From contig JAJRPH010000357.1 of the NCBI GenBank assembly GCA_024280875.1, positions 1-15,069 on the forward strand: a stretch of DNA of 15,069 nt. The letters are read 5' to 3'. Under the pieces are notes generated by a model that saw only the letters and a list, made by a program, of their open reading frames with translations, ran no database searches and was not told where the DNA came from. Made by a program: the position numbers and the translations under genes. Position 1 is the first letter of the stretch, and every line of letters begins with the position of its first letter. Positions 1 through 7,095 of the stretch are shown here, one piece after another. Origin of the DNA: Deltaproteobacteria bacterium (GTDB taxonomy: Bacteria; Desulfobacterota; Desulfobacteria; Desulfobacterales; Desulfosalsimonadaceae).

Positions 1-474
1 AGGGAACATATTGAAGACTATGATCTCCAGATATTAACGGATAACTGGACTCGTTATGATGCCAATACTTCTATTGTCAGAACGTCGCATCTGGACCCGG
101 AATCCATGGAATCTTTTGTTACCAATGCCTATGAACCCATGATGGAACGATGGGAGAAATTAAAACAGAAACATGCCGAAGGCAGAAGCACGCCGGAAGA
201 AACTCTGGCCATGGAAAGCGAAAAGCGTCTGAAGTTGATTTTTGATATATTGTCAAATGACATGATTGAAGATATCGGCAGCTTTCCTGGCACGGAGCAG
301 GACCCGGTCAGGGAATTAAGCATCCGGATTGCCCGTAAAACAGGAATCAGTCCGGATTTTGTTTTCCGCTACCTCAATCTCTGGGTGGAAAAGAAATATT
401 TGAGTTATACGGATAATAACGGATATCTCACATGGCTCTGGGTGCTTAATATGCCTTTGGCGGTAACATCATGA
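1..474 (+). CDS. C-terminal part of a probable B12-binding-type radical SAM protein (5' end outside window)
   Basis: The reading frame is open from base 1 to the TGA at 472-474, so the gene begins upstream; 157 residues are visible. An internal ATG at 106 is not the real start, because the residues before it (a DNWTRYDANTSIVRTSHL stretch) continue the same protein. That stretch resembles the segment following the radical SAM barrel in B12-binding/radical SAM proteins of the BchE/HpnP type, where an acidic-aromatic 'W-x-x-Y/F-D' motif precedes 'VxRTxxL'. The rest is helical and charged, with no CxxxCxxC cluster motif in view, so the catalytic half is missing. The gene converges on the ABC importer operon, with 130 nt between the stop codons. 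Family assignment is by recollection of this tail type and is only moderately sure; the reaction is unknown. Confidence 0.55.
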   Translation, partial: REHIEDYDLQILTDNWTRYDANTSIVRTSHLDPESMESFVTNAYEPMMERWEKLKQKHAEGRSTPEETLAMESEKRLKLIFDILSNDMIEDIGSFPGTEQDPVRELSIRIARKTGISPDFVFRYLNLWVEKKYLSYTDNNGYLTWLWVLNMPLAVTS

Positions 475-536
475 TTTTTGACCGGGGGTTGTTTGTCGAG
501 CGTATATATTTGGAAATACATTGTTTTTTTGATTAT

Positions 537-558
537 CTCAGGTATGGCTGCCCCTGAG
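537..558. terminator. Weak hairpin between convergent genes, possible terminator
   Basis: CTCAGG (537-542) pairs with CCTGAG (553-558) across a 10-nt loop, followed on the plus strand by TTGTTT. It lies between the stop of the radical SAM-like gene and the stop of the minus-strand ABC ATPase, where a terminator is expected. The stem is only 6 bp and the T-run is interrupted, so this is a weak call. Confidence 0.3.
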
Positions 559-604
559 TTGTTTCCATTTTTTCCAATTTCTCTTGGCGAGCTTAGCTTA
601 GACC

Positions 605-1381
605 TCACATATTCATGGAAGCCTTGACTTCTTCTTCCACCATATCCCATATTTTTCGCTTGATTTTGAGGTATTCATCTGTCAGCTGAACATCAATTTT
701 TCGTGGCCGTGAAAGATCGATATCATATACGGCTTTTACCTGTCCGGGCCGCGCAGACATCACCACCACACGATCACTTAAAATCAGCGCTTCATCAATG
801 GAATGGGTGATAAAAAAAATGGTTTGTTCTGATCGGCTGACGATATTTAGCAGTTCCTGCTGCATAACCTGACGGGTCATGGCATCTAAGGCTGCAAACG
901 GCTCGTCACAGAGCAGAATATCAGGTTTGTTCGCAAGCGCCCGGCACAATGCCACCCGTTGCCGCATACCGCCGGATAGTTCACCGGGATAAGAATCTGC
1001 AAACTCCGTCAGGCCCACCATTTCGATGTAATTTCGGGCCAGGTCTTTTCTGATTTTCCGTGAAATACCATTTACTTTTGGGCCGAACTCGACATTTTCC
1101 CGCACCGTCAGCCAGGGAAACAGGGCGTAAGACTGGAAAATCATCCCGCAACGAGGCTCTATGCGAGATACAGGTTCTCCTTCAAGCAATACCTTTCCTG
1201 AGGTGGGGGCGATGAATCCGGCGACCATATTTAAAACCGTGGTCTTTCCGCAACCCGAAGCGCCCACAAGGGTGACTACTTCCCCTTTGCGGATGGAAAG
1301 AGAAAATCCGCGGACCGCTTCGACATCCCCTTTTCGTGAAGTAAATACTTTGGTTACATTTTCAAGTTGGATTAATGTCAA
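605..1381 (-). CDS. ABC importer ATPase, NitT/TauT (SsuB/TauB-like) family
   Basis: This is the cytoplasmic ATP-hydrolysing subunit of the importer encoded with the two genes upstream of it. All nucleotide-binding motifs are present: Walker A GASGCGKTT (residues 40-48), Q-loop Gln83, signature LSGGMRQR (135-142), Walker B ILLCDE (155-160) and H-loop His193. The 258-residue length is usual for SsuB/TauB/NrtD-type ATPases. The start used is TTG (minus strand at 1381-1379): the reading begins MTLIQLENVTKVF, which fits the family N-terminus. GGAAGG sits only 2 nt upstream and GGAG about 10 nt upstream, so the exact start is not certain. It is separated from the permease gene by about 200 nt holding a long hairpin, which is unusual inside such an operon. 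The substrate cannot be read from the ATPase. Confidence 0.9.
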   Translation of the reverse strand: MTLIQLENVTKVFTSRKGDVEAVRGFSLSIRKGEVVTLVGASGCGKTTVLNMVAGFIAPTSGKVLLEGEPVSRIEPRCGMIFQSYALFPWLTVRENVEFGPKVNGISRKIRKDLARNYIEMVGLTEFADSYPGELSGGMRQRVALCRALANKPDILLCDEPFAALDAMTRQVMQQELLNIVSRSEQTIFFITHSIDEALILSDRVVVMSARPGQVKAVYDIDLSRPRKIDVQLTDEYLKIKRKIWDMVEEEVKASMNM

Positions 1382-1473
1382 ATCCTTCCGGCTCCTGACT
1401 TCTGTATTCTAATTAATAGATATTATTTACATTATTTTGTTTTTCACCCGGTTTAATCATGAACCGAATTTCT

Positions 1474-1585
1474 CATGAGCCGGAGCGGTTCAGGAATAAG
1501 GCATTTCAGTCAGAAGACGTAGTGTTTTACGATGGTTTTACTACGGCGGCTGAATAACGCAGTTCCTGAGCTGCTCCGGCTTATG
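1474..1585 (+). repeat. Long inverted repeat / nested hairpin between permease and ATPase genes
   Basis: A 23-nt left arm (1474-1496) pairs with a 23-nt right arm (1563-1585). Twenty positions are Watson-Crick, and the other three are G-T pairs, so as plus-strand RNA the whole 23-bp stem can form; as minus-strand RNA these three become A-C mismatches. The 66-nt interior nests two more complementary pairs: TTCAG (1505-1509) with CTGAA (1550-1554), and CGTAGT (1518-1523) with ACTACG (1540-1545). The right arm overlaps the stop codon of the permease (1581-1583). It could be a REP/MITE-like insertion, an attenuator dosing the ATPase, or a small structured RNA read from the plus strand. No function is assigned. 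Confidence 0.6.
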
Positions 1586-2369
1586 AGCCCGGAACCTTTC
1601 GCTGCCACGGCAGAAGAAGCCGTTCAAGCCCCCTGAACGCAATGTCTAAAATCAGAACCGTGACACTGATGCTGATCATCCCCACCAGAACCTGCCCGGT
1701 ATCAGACCACTCTTTGGCCGTCCAGATCCTGAATCCAAGGCCGCTGTTAGCCCCCACCATTTCAGCAGAGATGACACAGGTCCACGCAATGGCAAGGACA
1801 ACCTTAAGACCGCTCAGCAGATCAGGCAATGCGCCGGGAAGTATCACATAACGAAGCACCTGAAAATTAGAGGCCCCCAGGTTGCGGGCTGCTCTTCTTA
1901 AAACGGGATCTACCCGCATGGTGGCATCTGTGGTGTAAACCAGGATTGACGCAAAGCATCCCATAAATACAATCGCATATTTTTGCTGCTCATCAATTCC
2001 CAGCCAGAGCATGGATAGCGGAATCCAGCTTAAAGCCGGCAATGGACGGATGATTGAAATAATTGGATTTAATGTCGCACGCACAACCGGGCTGACACCC
2101 ATCACCAAGCCGAACGGGACACCTACCAGTACGCTCAGGAAAAAGCCTGTAAGTACCCGGGATGCACTGATGCGAATATCACTAAGCAATACGGCATCCG
2201 GTCCGGTCGTCATCTGGATAGCCCGGGTAATGATCTGACTTGGCGGCGGGAGAAAAAACGGGTCAATCAGATGGAGCCTGATTGATATTTCCCATAATCC
2301 CAGAAAGCAGATTAGCCCGAGAGAGCCATAGACTGACGCGCGCCAGAAAGTGAGTTCTGTTTCTTCCAA
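1581..2369 (-). CDS. ABC importer permease, NitT/TauT (SsuC/TauC-like) family
   Basis: Inner-membrane permease of the importer, 262 residues, normal for the family. Hydrophobic segments appear near residues 16-31, 72-95, 105-125, 131-147, 190-205 and 226-246. The EAA loop that docks on the ATPase is at about 161-190 (RNLGASNFQVLRYVILPG), with the expected central Gly. The start is TTG (2369-2367), with AGGA 8 nt upstream; the gene begins 16 nt after the stop of the binding-protein gene, so the two are surely co-transcribed. The stop codon lies inside the right arm of the hairpin at 1474-1585. Confidence 0.9.
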   Translation of the reverse strand: MEETELTFWRASVYGSLGLICFLGLWEISIRLHLIDPFFLPPPSQIITRAIQMTTGPDAVLLSDIRISASRVLTGFFLSVLVGVPFGLVMGVSPVVRATLNPIISIIRPLPALSWIPLSMLWLGIDEQQKYAIVFMGCFASILVYTTDATMRVDPVLRRAARNLGASNFQVLRYVILPGALPDLLSGLKVVLAIAWTCVISAEMVGANSGLGFRIWTAKEWSDTGQVLVGMISISVTVLILDIAFRGLERLLLPWQRKVPGS

Positions 2370-2385
2370 TGGAGGTTTCCTGTTT

Positions 2386-3390
2386 TTACGGTAAAATATC
2401 CATGTTCACCCACTGCATAAAATCCGGCTTATTCGGGATCACCCCCATGTCTTCGTGAAGAATGCGAATCACATAATCCGCCTGGCCAAAAATACCGGTA
2501 TCCGACATCACCCGTTTCTGGGCGTCAATGTCATGCCAGATAAATTTTGCCATGTTTTGCTGAATCAGTTTGATATCCTGATGGATATACTTTCCGGCAA
2601 CTATCTTCACAGCATCGTCGGTATTTTCTTTTACCCAGCGCAGCGATTCAAAATAGGCTTGCATAAAATCTGCTGCTCGTTTTGGGTCTGCATCTGTCCA
2701 GGCTTTGCCGATAATAAGGACATCGGGTCCGGTCATGGTACCAAATTTTTTGAATACCTCCGTATCCGTATCCAGTCCCAAAACCGTCGCACCGTCAACC
2801 GCTTTTAACTGGGAGAAGCCGGGTTCCCATATCAGGGCAGCCGCAATATTTTTCGCCTTAAATACCGCCGGGACATCACCCACCTCCAGGTTCACCAGTT
2901 GGACGTCTTTTATCGGATCAAGACCGTTTTGTTTCAGGAGCATCCGGCAGGTCAGGTCAACTGATGAGCCAAAGGGAAACCCGATTTTTTTCCCCTTTAA
3001 CTGCTCAAAGGAGGTAATGCCTTTTACCGCGACCAGTCCTTCAAACCCGGGCGCGATGTCCTGGTTGCCCACCCAGTAAAACCGTTTATTGCCATGGGCC
3101 ATGGCACTGAGCATGGCAATCTCTCCTATGCTGGCAAACTGGGCTTCTCCTGAGGATATGGCATTCAGCCTGTCCATGCTTTTGCCGATAAACTGCCATT
3201 TTACAGCAAAGCCATGCTTTTTGAAAATGCCCTTTTCCATACCGCACCAGACAGGAATGTGCCCATACCATTGGGAACCGACAGCGGTCACTTCATGGAC
3301 AGACTCGGTTTCGTGTTTCAACGGTTCATCTTTACAGCCGGCAATGCCAATTGCCAGCACCACAGCAGCAACGATCAGTATATGCTTCAT
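2386..3390 (-). CDS. ABC importer substrate-binding lipoprotein, NitT/TauT (NMT1/SsuA-like) family
   Basis: Periplasmic, lipid-anchored binding protein and first gene of the importer operon; 334 residues. The N-terminus is a lipoprotein signal: basic MKH, hydrophobic core, lipobox IAGC with Cys19 as the lipidated residue. The mature part follows the SsuA/TauA/NMT1 pattern: an early 'GHIPVWCGMEKGIFKKHG' segment, 'FASIGEIAML', then 'LKGKKIGFPFGSSVD' at the second-domain entry, and 'AALIWEPGFSQL' near the hinge, typical of this fold. Ligands in this family include taurine, alkanesulfonates, nitrate, and thiamin or riboflavin precursors; nothing here decides between them. ATG start with AGGGA about 8 nt upstream. 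A candidate sigma-54 promoter lies about 60 nt upstream of the start. Confidence 0.88.
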   Translation of the reverse strand: MKHILIVAAVVLAIGIAGCKDEPLKHETESVHEVTAVGSQWYGHIPVWCGMEKGIFKKHGFAVKWQFIGKSMDRLNAISSGEAQFASIGEIAMLSAMAHGNKRFYWVGNQDIAPGFEGLVAVKGITSFEQLKGKKIGFPFGSSVDLTCRMLLKQNGLDPIKDVQLVNLEVGDVPAVFKAKNIAAALIWEPGFSQLKAVDGATVLGLDTDTEVFKKFGTMTGPDVLIIGKAWTDADPKRAADFMQAYFESLRWVKENTDDAVKIVAGKYIHQDIKLIQQNMAKFIWHDIDAQKRVMSDTGIFGQADYVIRILHEDMGVIPNKPDFMQWVNMDILP

Positions 3391-3452
3391 CTTAAAATCC
3401 CTGTTAATATTTTCAAATGATTAGACCTTTTCTATACGTTGCCGGTTGAAAA

Positions 3453-3468
3453 AGCAAGTTCCTCGCCT
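3453..3468 (-). promoter_or_regulatory. Candidate sigma-54 promoter for the ABC importer operon
   Basis: Read on the minus strand the site is AGGCGAGGAACTTGCT. It has the invariant GG and GC dinucleotides with exactly 10 nt between them, GGC in the -24 element, a purine at the seventh place and a full TTGCW -12 element. The predicted transcript start is near 3442, leaving a leader of about 50 nt before the ATG at 3390. A perfect palindrome about 100 bp upstream (3538-3553) is where an enhancer-binding protein would sit. This is a motif match by eye. Confidence 0.5.
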
Positions 3469-3537
3469 GAATTGCTCATGAAAAAATATACTCAGCTTGA
3501 GCAAGCCGGATAACCTGAATAATTTATTAAAAAACAG

Positions 3538-3553
3538 ACAGCATTTATGCTGT
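3538..3553. promoter_or_regulatory. Palindromic operator candidate
   Basis: ACAGCAT-TT-ATGCTGT is a perfect inverted repeat with a 2-nt centre. Its midpoint lies about 100 bp upstream of the start predicted for the sigma-54 candidate at 3453-3468, a usual distance for an enhancer-binding activator. It might instead serve the divergent exporter operon. The cognate regulator is not in the window. Confidence 0.4.
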
Positions 3554-3724
3554 TTTAAAGGATATAATATCAATGACAAACGGTAAAAATGATTGCTTTT
3601 AAATCTAAAATGCTGATATTTAAATAATTTCATAATTTTAATTTTTTTGCCATCCGAATTTAACTTTCAAATAATTTATTCATAACTGTTTGAAATGATG
3701 GACAAGTTGTTTTCTGGTACAGTG

Positions 3725-3736
3725 GTGATAAATCAC
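3725..3736. promoter_or_regulatory. Short palindrome upstream of exporter ATPase gene
   Basis: GTGAT-AA-ATCAC, 52 nt before the ATG at 3788. It is a small operator or hairpin candidate. It resembles a CRP/FNR-type half-site pair, but its GTGA-N4-TCAC spacing is 2 nt shorter than the usual N6 of CRP/HcpR sites, so no family is assigned. Confidence 0.2.
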
Positions 3737-3787
3737 TATGAAAAGCTTTTTACTGAAGCCATCACATTTAGCGGGTAGAAATTTAAT

Positions 3788-4567
3788 ATGAATCAAGAAC
3801 CTGAATGCCATCCAGTTACAGGCACATTTAATCAAAATAATAAAAAGGCCGCGTTACGCATTAAAAACCTGTGCAAAACATATGGTAAAAAAAAGGTCCT
3901 TAAAAATCTGAATTTTGAGGTCCCGAAAGGCGGAATTACCGGATTTTTAGGCCCGAACGGCGCCGGCAAGTCTACAACCATTAAAATCATTGCAGGCCTC
4001 GTGGCACCTACATCCGGAAAAGTGGAAATTGAAGGCGTGGTCATGAACGGAAATTCCACGGCTGTTTTTCAAAAACTCGGTATTATGTTCGAAGCCCCGA
4101 CGTTTTATAATTATCTGACGGCCCGGCAAAATTATGAGCTGTTAACCCGTTTGCAGCAGAACAACGCGGTTGATATCGATCACATTTTAAAAATCGTTGG
4201 ATTATCCGGGTCCGCTGATATTAAAGTCGGCGAATTTTCCCAGGGCATGCGACAGCGCTTAGGGATCGGCCAGGCCCTTTTGGTGCAGCCCGAATTCCTG
4301 ATTCTGGACGAACCCACCAATGCGCTGGACCCTCTGGGAAGAAAAGAAATGAAGAACCTGATCCTGCACCTGGCCCAAACTGAAAAAATAACCATATTTA
4401 TTTCTTCCCACCTGCTTTCGGAAATCGAACAAATATGCACGCACGCTGTAATCATTCATGAAGGTAAAATCCTGGCTGCAGCTGCGATCGATGAGCTTAG
4501 AGAACATGGCATTCAGACTCTGGAAGATTATTTTTTGAAATTAATCGAAAAAGAAAATCAATGTTAA
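3788..4567 (+). CDS. ABC exporter ATPase, BcrA/CcmA-like (ABC-2 type system)
   Basis: Cytoplasmic ATPase of an ABC-2 type transporter, 259 residues. The first 20 or so residues are a polar leader; the ATPase domain starts at about 24. Walker A GPNGAGKS is at 55-62, signature FSQGMRQR at 150-157, Walker B FLILDE at 170-175, D-loop NALD and H-loop His208. The Q-loop position carries Glu (FEAPTFYNYL, Glu102) in place of Gln, a pattern common in this group. The C-terminal 'TLEDYFLKL' tail is typical of drug/lantibiotic-type ABC-2 ATPases. ATG start at 3788; the ribosome binding site is poor (GGGT). The gene overlaps the next one by 7 nt. Its membrane partner is at 6234-7031, after the intervening secreted protein. 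The exported substrate is unknown. Confidence 0.88.
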   Translation: MNQEPECHPVTGTFNQNNKKAALRIKNLCKTYGKKKVLKNLNFEVPKGGITGFLGPNGAGKSTTIKIIAGLVAPTSGKVEIEGVVMNGNSTAVFQKLGIMFEAPTFYNYLTARQNYELLTRLQQNNAVDIDHILKIVGLSGSADIKVGEFSQGMRQRLGIGQALLVQPEFLILDEPTNALDPLGRKEMKNLILHLAQTEKITIFISSHLLSEIEQICTHAVIIHEGKILAAAAIDELREHGIQTLEDYFLKLIEKENQC

Positions 4568-6198
4568 GGGGTTGCTCAAAAATAAATATTCATTTCAGGG
4601 TGTCGCCGCGCCCGTATGACACGTCCCTAAGGTTGAGATGCTTCCCCCTGTTTTTGGTTGTTTTTCTGTGTTGCATCCTTTGTTTGCCTTTATTATCGAA
4701 CGCGAAAGTGAAAAAGAATTTCTTCGCTGTTTATGAATTAAAAGTCGAAGGCGACTATATCGATTACTTAATGGAAGACTTAAACGAAGACGGCTTAAAC
4801 GACGGCCTGTTTTTTTATTCTAAGCGAAAAGGAAAATCTGTTTCCCGCTATTTTTCCGTTTTTTATCAGCATCCAAATGGGTTTAATAAACAAGCGGACT
4901 ATCGATTTGAAATCGACCCCGACGCCGTGGTTTATGACCTTGCAGATGTCGATTCAAATCCGGGCAAAGAAATTCTTTTTTTTAAAAACAAGGGTCTGTT
5001 TTATTACAAAATGATTGAAGGGCGCTATGATACAACCCCCATTCTGCTCTTTGAAACACCATCCATTTTTAAGCTCCCTGATCAGGTATTTCTGGAGCGG
5101 TTAAATTTTGTCCGGGATCTTAACGACGACGGGGTTGAGGAAATCCTGATCCCTCAATTTTTCCATTATGTCATTTACAGCAAACAAGAAGACGGCACGT
5201 ATTCGATGACTGCAAAGCTGGATTGTTCCATGCAAAACAGTGTGACGTCGTTAAACGAGGTGAGTCGCTATTTGATTGCCACATTTTTAACCCCTAATAC
5301 CCTTATTGTTGACTATAACAAGGATCAATTAAGCGATATCGTCACTATACATGATGAATATCTCAAAATATTTTTTCAAAATAATGCCGGGGAATTTTCC
5401 AATGCCGATTCAGCAATCGTTAATCTTAAATTTATCTTAACCCAGGCCTATTCCTCAAGGCTCGGAAATGGCAACATATACCAGCGTGATCGGTTTAAAG
5501 ATAAAATCGGGATCACATCCCTGGCCGATCTCAATAACGATGGGCTGTTGGATATGATTGTTGAAAAATTTTCAATGAAAGACGGCGCTTTTAATCCTAA
5601 AAAACAATTCCAGGTCTTTTTTGCCCGGCAAGACCCCGATAATCCTAAGAAAGGGGGGATTTTTAATGATGTTCCGGACCATATCATCATTAACCGCGGG
5701 TTTCAAATTCATAGCAAAATAGGGGATTTAAATAATGACGGCAAAATGGATATCTATATACCGATCATCGAAATAGGTGTGTTTAATTTTATTACAATGC
5801 TGGTCACAGGCGATATCGATGTAACAGTTCTATGGTATGTAATGGACGATTCCGGTCATTATCGTAAAAAACCCGATTTTGAGTTAGAAGTTACCGTTGA
5901 GGTTGATACAAAGGGACGCAAATTTCCGGTGTCCAGCATTGACGGAGATTTTAACGGGGACGGGCGCAATGATTTCATGCGTGCCCAGGACGGAAAGTTG
6001 ATGATTCATTATGCGCCTGATGACGGCGAGCCTAAAGAAAAAGCAGATGTTGAATTTGTCATCGAATTACCCGATAATGGTAAAATGGTAAAGCCTCAGA
6101 TGGTGAATGCCGATGCCAAAAGTGATGTGGTCATGGTATTTACGCCCAATGGCAAAACAATTAAAAAAGGCAAGGTGCAGATTCTTATAACCAGGTAA
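4561..6198 (+). CDS. Secreted FG-GAP/VCBS-like repeat protein with Ca-binding-type loops
   Basis: 545 residues. The N-terminus has a basic stretch, then a hydrophobic core at about 28-46 and a plausible signal-peptidase site after LSNA (about 48), so the protein is probably exported to the periplasm or anchored. The mature part carries repeated Dx(N/D)xDGxxD loops, as in FG-GAP/VCBS beta-propeller blades and EF-hand-like calcium sites: residues 73-81 (DLNEDGLND), 186-194, 323-331, 389-397 and 463-471, with a weaker one at 251-259 and degenerate ones near 129-137 and 517-522. Seven to eight blades would make one beta-propeller. The ATG overlaps the end of the ATPase gene (ATGTTAA), which implies translational coupling. 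It lies between the ATPase and permease of an exporter, so it is probably an accessory or partner, but no such role is known to me. No catalytic motif is visible. Confidence 0.75.
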   Translation: MLRGCSKINIHFRVSPRPYDTSLRLRCFPLFLVVFLCCILCLPLLSNAKVKKNFFAVYELKVEGDYIDYLMEDLNEDGLNDGLFFYSKRKGKSVSRYFSVFYQHPNGFNKQADYRFEIDPDAVVYDLADVDSNPGKEILFFKNKGLFYYKMIEGRYDTTPILLFETPSIFKLPDQVFLERLNFVRDLNDDGVEEILIPQFFHYVIYSKQEDGTYSMTAKLDCSMQNSVTSLNEVSRYLIATFLTPNTLIVDYNKDQLSDIVTIHDEYLKIFFQNNAGEFSNADSAIVNLKFILTQAYSSRLGNGNIYQRDRFKDKIGITSLADLNNDGLLDMIVEKFSMKDGAFNPKKQFQVFFARQDPDNPKKGGIFNDVPDHIIINRGFQIHSKIGDLNNDGKMDIYIPIIEIGVFNFITMLVTGDIDVTVLWYVMDDSGHYRKKPDFELEVTVEVDTKGRKFPVSSIDGDFNGDGRNDFMRAQDGKLMIHYAPDDGEPKEKADVEFVIELPDNGKMVKPQMVNADAKSDVVMVFTPNGKTIKKGKVQILITR

Positions 6199-6233
6199 TC
6201 GAATCCGATTTAAAACAATGAGAATGCCGCGAT

Positions 6234-7031
6234 ATGTCTAAGCTACCCATATTAATAAAAATTGAGCTGGAAAAAATGATCCGGAAGCGTTCAATGCTTT
6301 GGATTGCATTAATGATTCTGGCAATTCAAATCGCCGCAGCCTTTTTCGAGCATTCAGCAAGACTTGCCAATGACGATTTAGGTACCGGCTTTCAGGTAAC
6401 GGTCTTTTCGCTTAAAATTTGCCTTCAGCTTGTGGCATTGATTCTTTTAGCATTATCTTCAATGACCCTTTCCGAAGAAATTGCCACGGGAACCGCTAAA
6501 ATTATTTTAGTCCGGGGCGTTAAGCGACGTGATTTCATTTTAGGAAAATTCATTGCATTGGTTTACTTAAGCACCGTGTTAGTGGTGTTCTATCATTTAA
6601 TTGGTCTTGTGCTGGGTCATTTCCTGGGCGGCCTGGTAGCCATCAAGGAAGGCGAATTCCTCTTATTTACTGCCATGGACCTTTACAAAGGTTTTTTCGG
6701 CGGGATGCTCTTAACTCTTTGCGCCATGGTTGCCCTTGTTGCTTTAGGTTGTTTTGTTTCCATCCTGATAAAAGGGTCCGGCGGAGCCGTTGGAACAGGC
6801 ATTGTCATCTATTTTTTTATGCAAATCCTGTCCCAGATTGGTCTGTTCCAAAAGTACCTTTTCACAAAATACCTGTTTCTTCCAATAGACAATATGTCAA
6901 AGCTGGCTGAAGGTATTTATGTGGATTGGGGCAGATATGTCTGGTGGACCATCGGTGTCTCGTCTGGTTCCATCCTGATATTTCTCACGTTAAGCATCAT
7001 CATCTTTAATAAACGGGATGTCTGGCATTAA
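6234..7031 (+). CDS. ABC-2 type membrane permease of the exporter
   Basis: 265 residues with about six hydrophobic segments: near 22-38, 60-78, 104-130, 155-178, 186-205 and 237-257. The N-terminal 'IKIELEKMIRKRSM' amphipathic lead-in, and the cytoplasmic loop 'EEIATGTAKIILVRGVKRRD' followed by 'FILGKF' (81-106), match the ABC-2 permease pattern in which E-x-GT-x-x-x-LV-R-x-V-x-R docks against the ATPase. It begins 35 nt after the stop of the repeat protein. No strong Shine-Dalgarno is seen, which suggests low or coupled expression. It pairs with the ATPase at 3788-4567, presumably as a homodimer, since no second permease gene is present. Confidence 0.85.
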   Translation: MSKLPILIKIELEKMIRKRSMLWIALMILAIQIAAAFFEHSARLANDDLGTGFQVTVFSLKICLQLVALILLALSSMTLSEEIATGTAKIILVRGVKRRDFILGKFIALVYLSTVLVVFYHLIGLVLGHFLGGLVAIKEGEFLLFTAMDLYKGFFGGMLLTLCAMVALVALGCFVSILIKGSGGAVGTGIVIYFFMQILSQIGLFQKYLFTKYLFLPIDNMSKLAEGIYVDWGRYVWWTIGVSSGSILIFLTLSIIIFNKRDVWH

Positions 7032-7095
7032 GGTCAGGTCAGGTTTATTGTCATTAACAGGCTGTTGAAAACCGAATCTAAAAGGGAAGTTAAGT

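Larger units (their letters stand above)
3391..3787. other. AT-rich divergent intergenic region between importer and exporter operons
   Basis: This 397-nt stretch separates two divergent operons. It holds the candidate sigma-54 site (3453-3468, minus), an inverted repeat GCTTG-AG-CAAGC (3495-3506), a perfect 7+2+7 palindrome ACAGCAT-TT-ATGCTGT (3538-3553), a TATAAT hexamer without a good -35 (3563-3568), and GTGAT-AA-ATCAC (3725-3736), 52 nt before the exporter ATPase start. I see no convincing gene; a 70-codon minus-strand frame at 3421-3633 has biased AT-rich composition and no ribosome binding site and was left out. Confidence 0.6.

Noticed and set aside
2705..3424. Several plus-strand frames of 100 or more codons
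   Set aside because: They are shadows of the binding-protein gene, which has a lipobox, ribosome binding site and family motifs on the other strand.
3563..3568. TATAAT hexamer as a sigma-70 promoter for the exporter operon
   Set aside because: No acceptable -35 at 16-18 nt, and it lies 220 nt from the gene in AT-rich DNA where such hexamers arise by chance.
3421..3633. 70-codon minus-strand open frame between the divergent operons
   Set aside because: Composition is biased by AT-rich DNA (many Phe, Lys, Leu), there is no ribosome binding site, and it covers the candidate promoter and palindrome.
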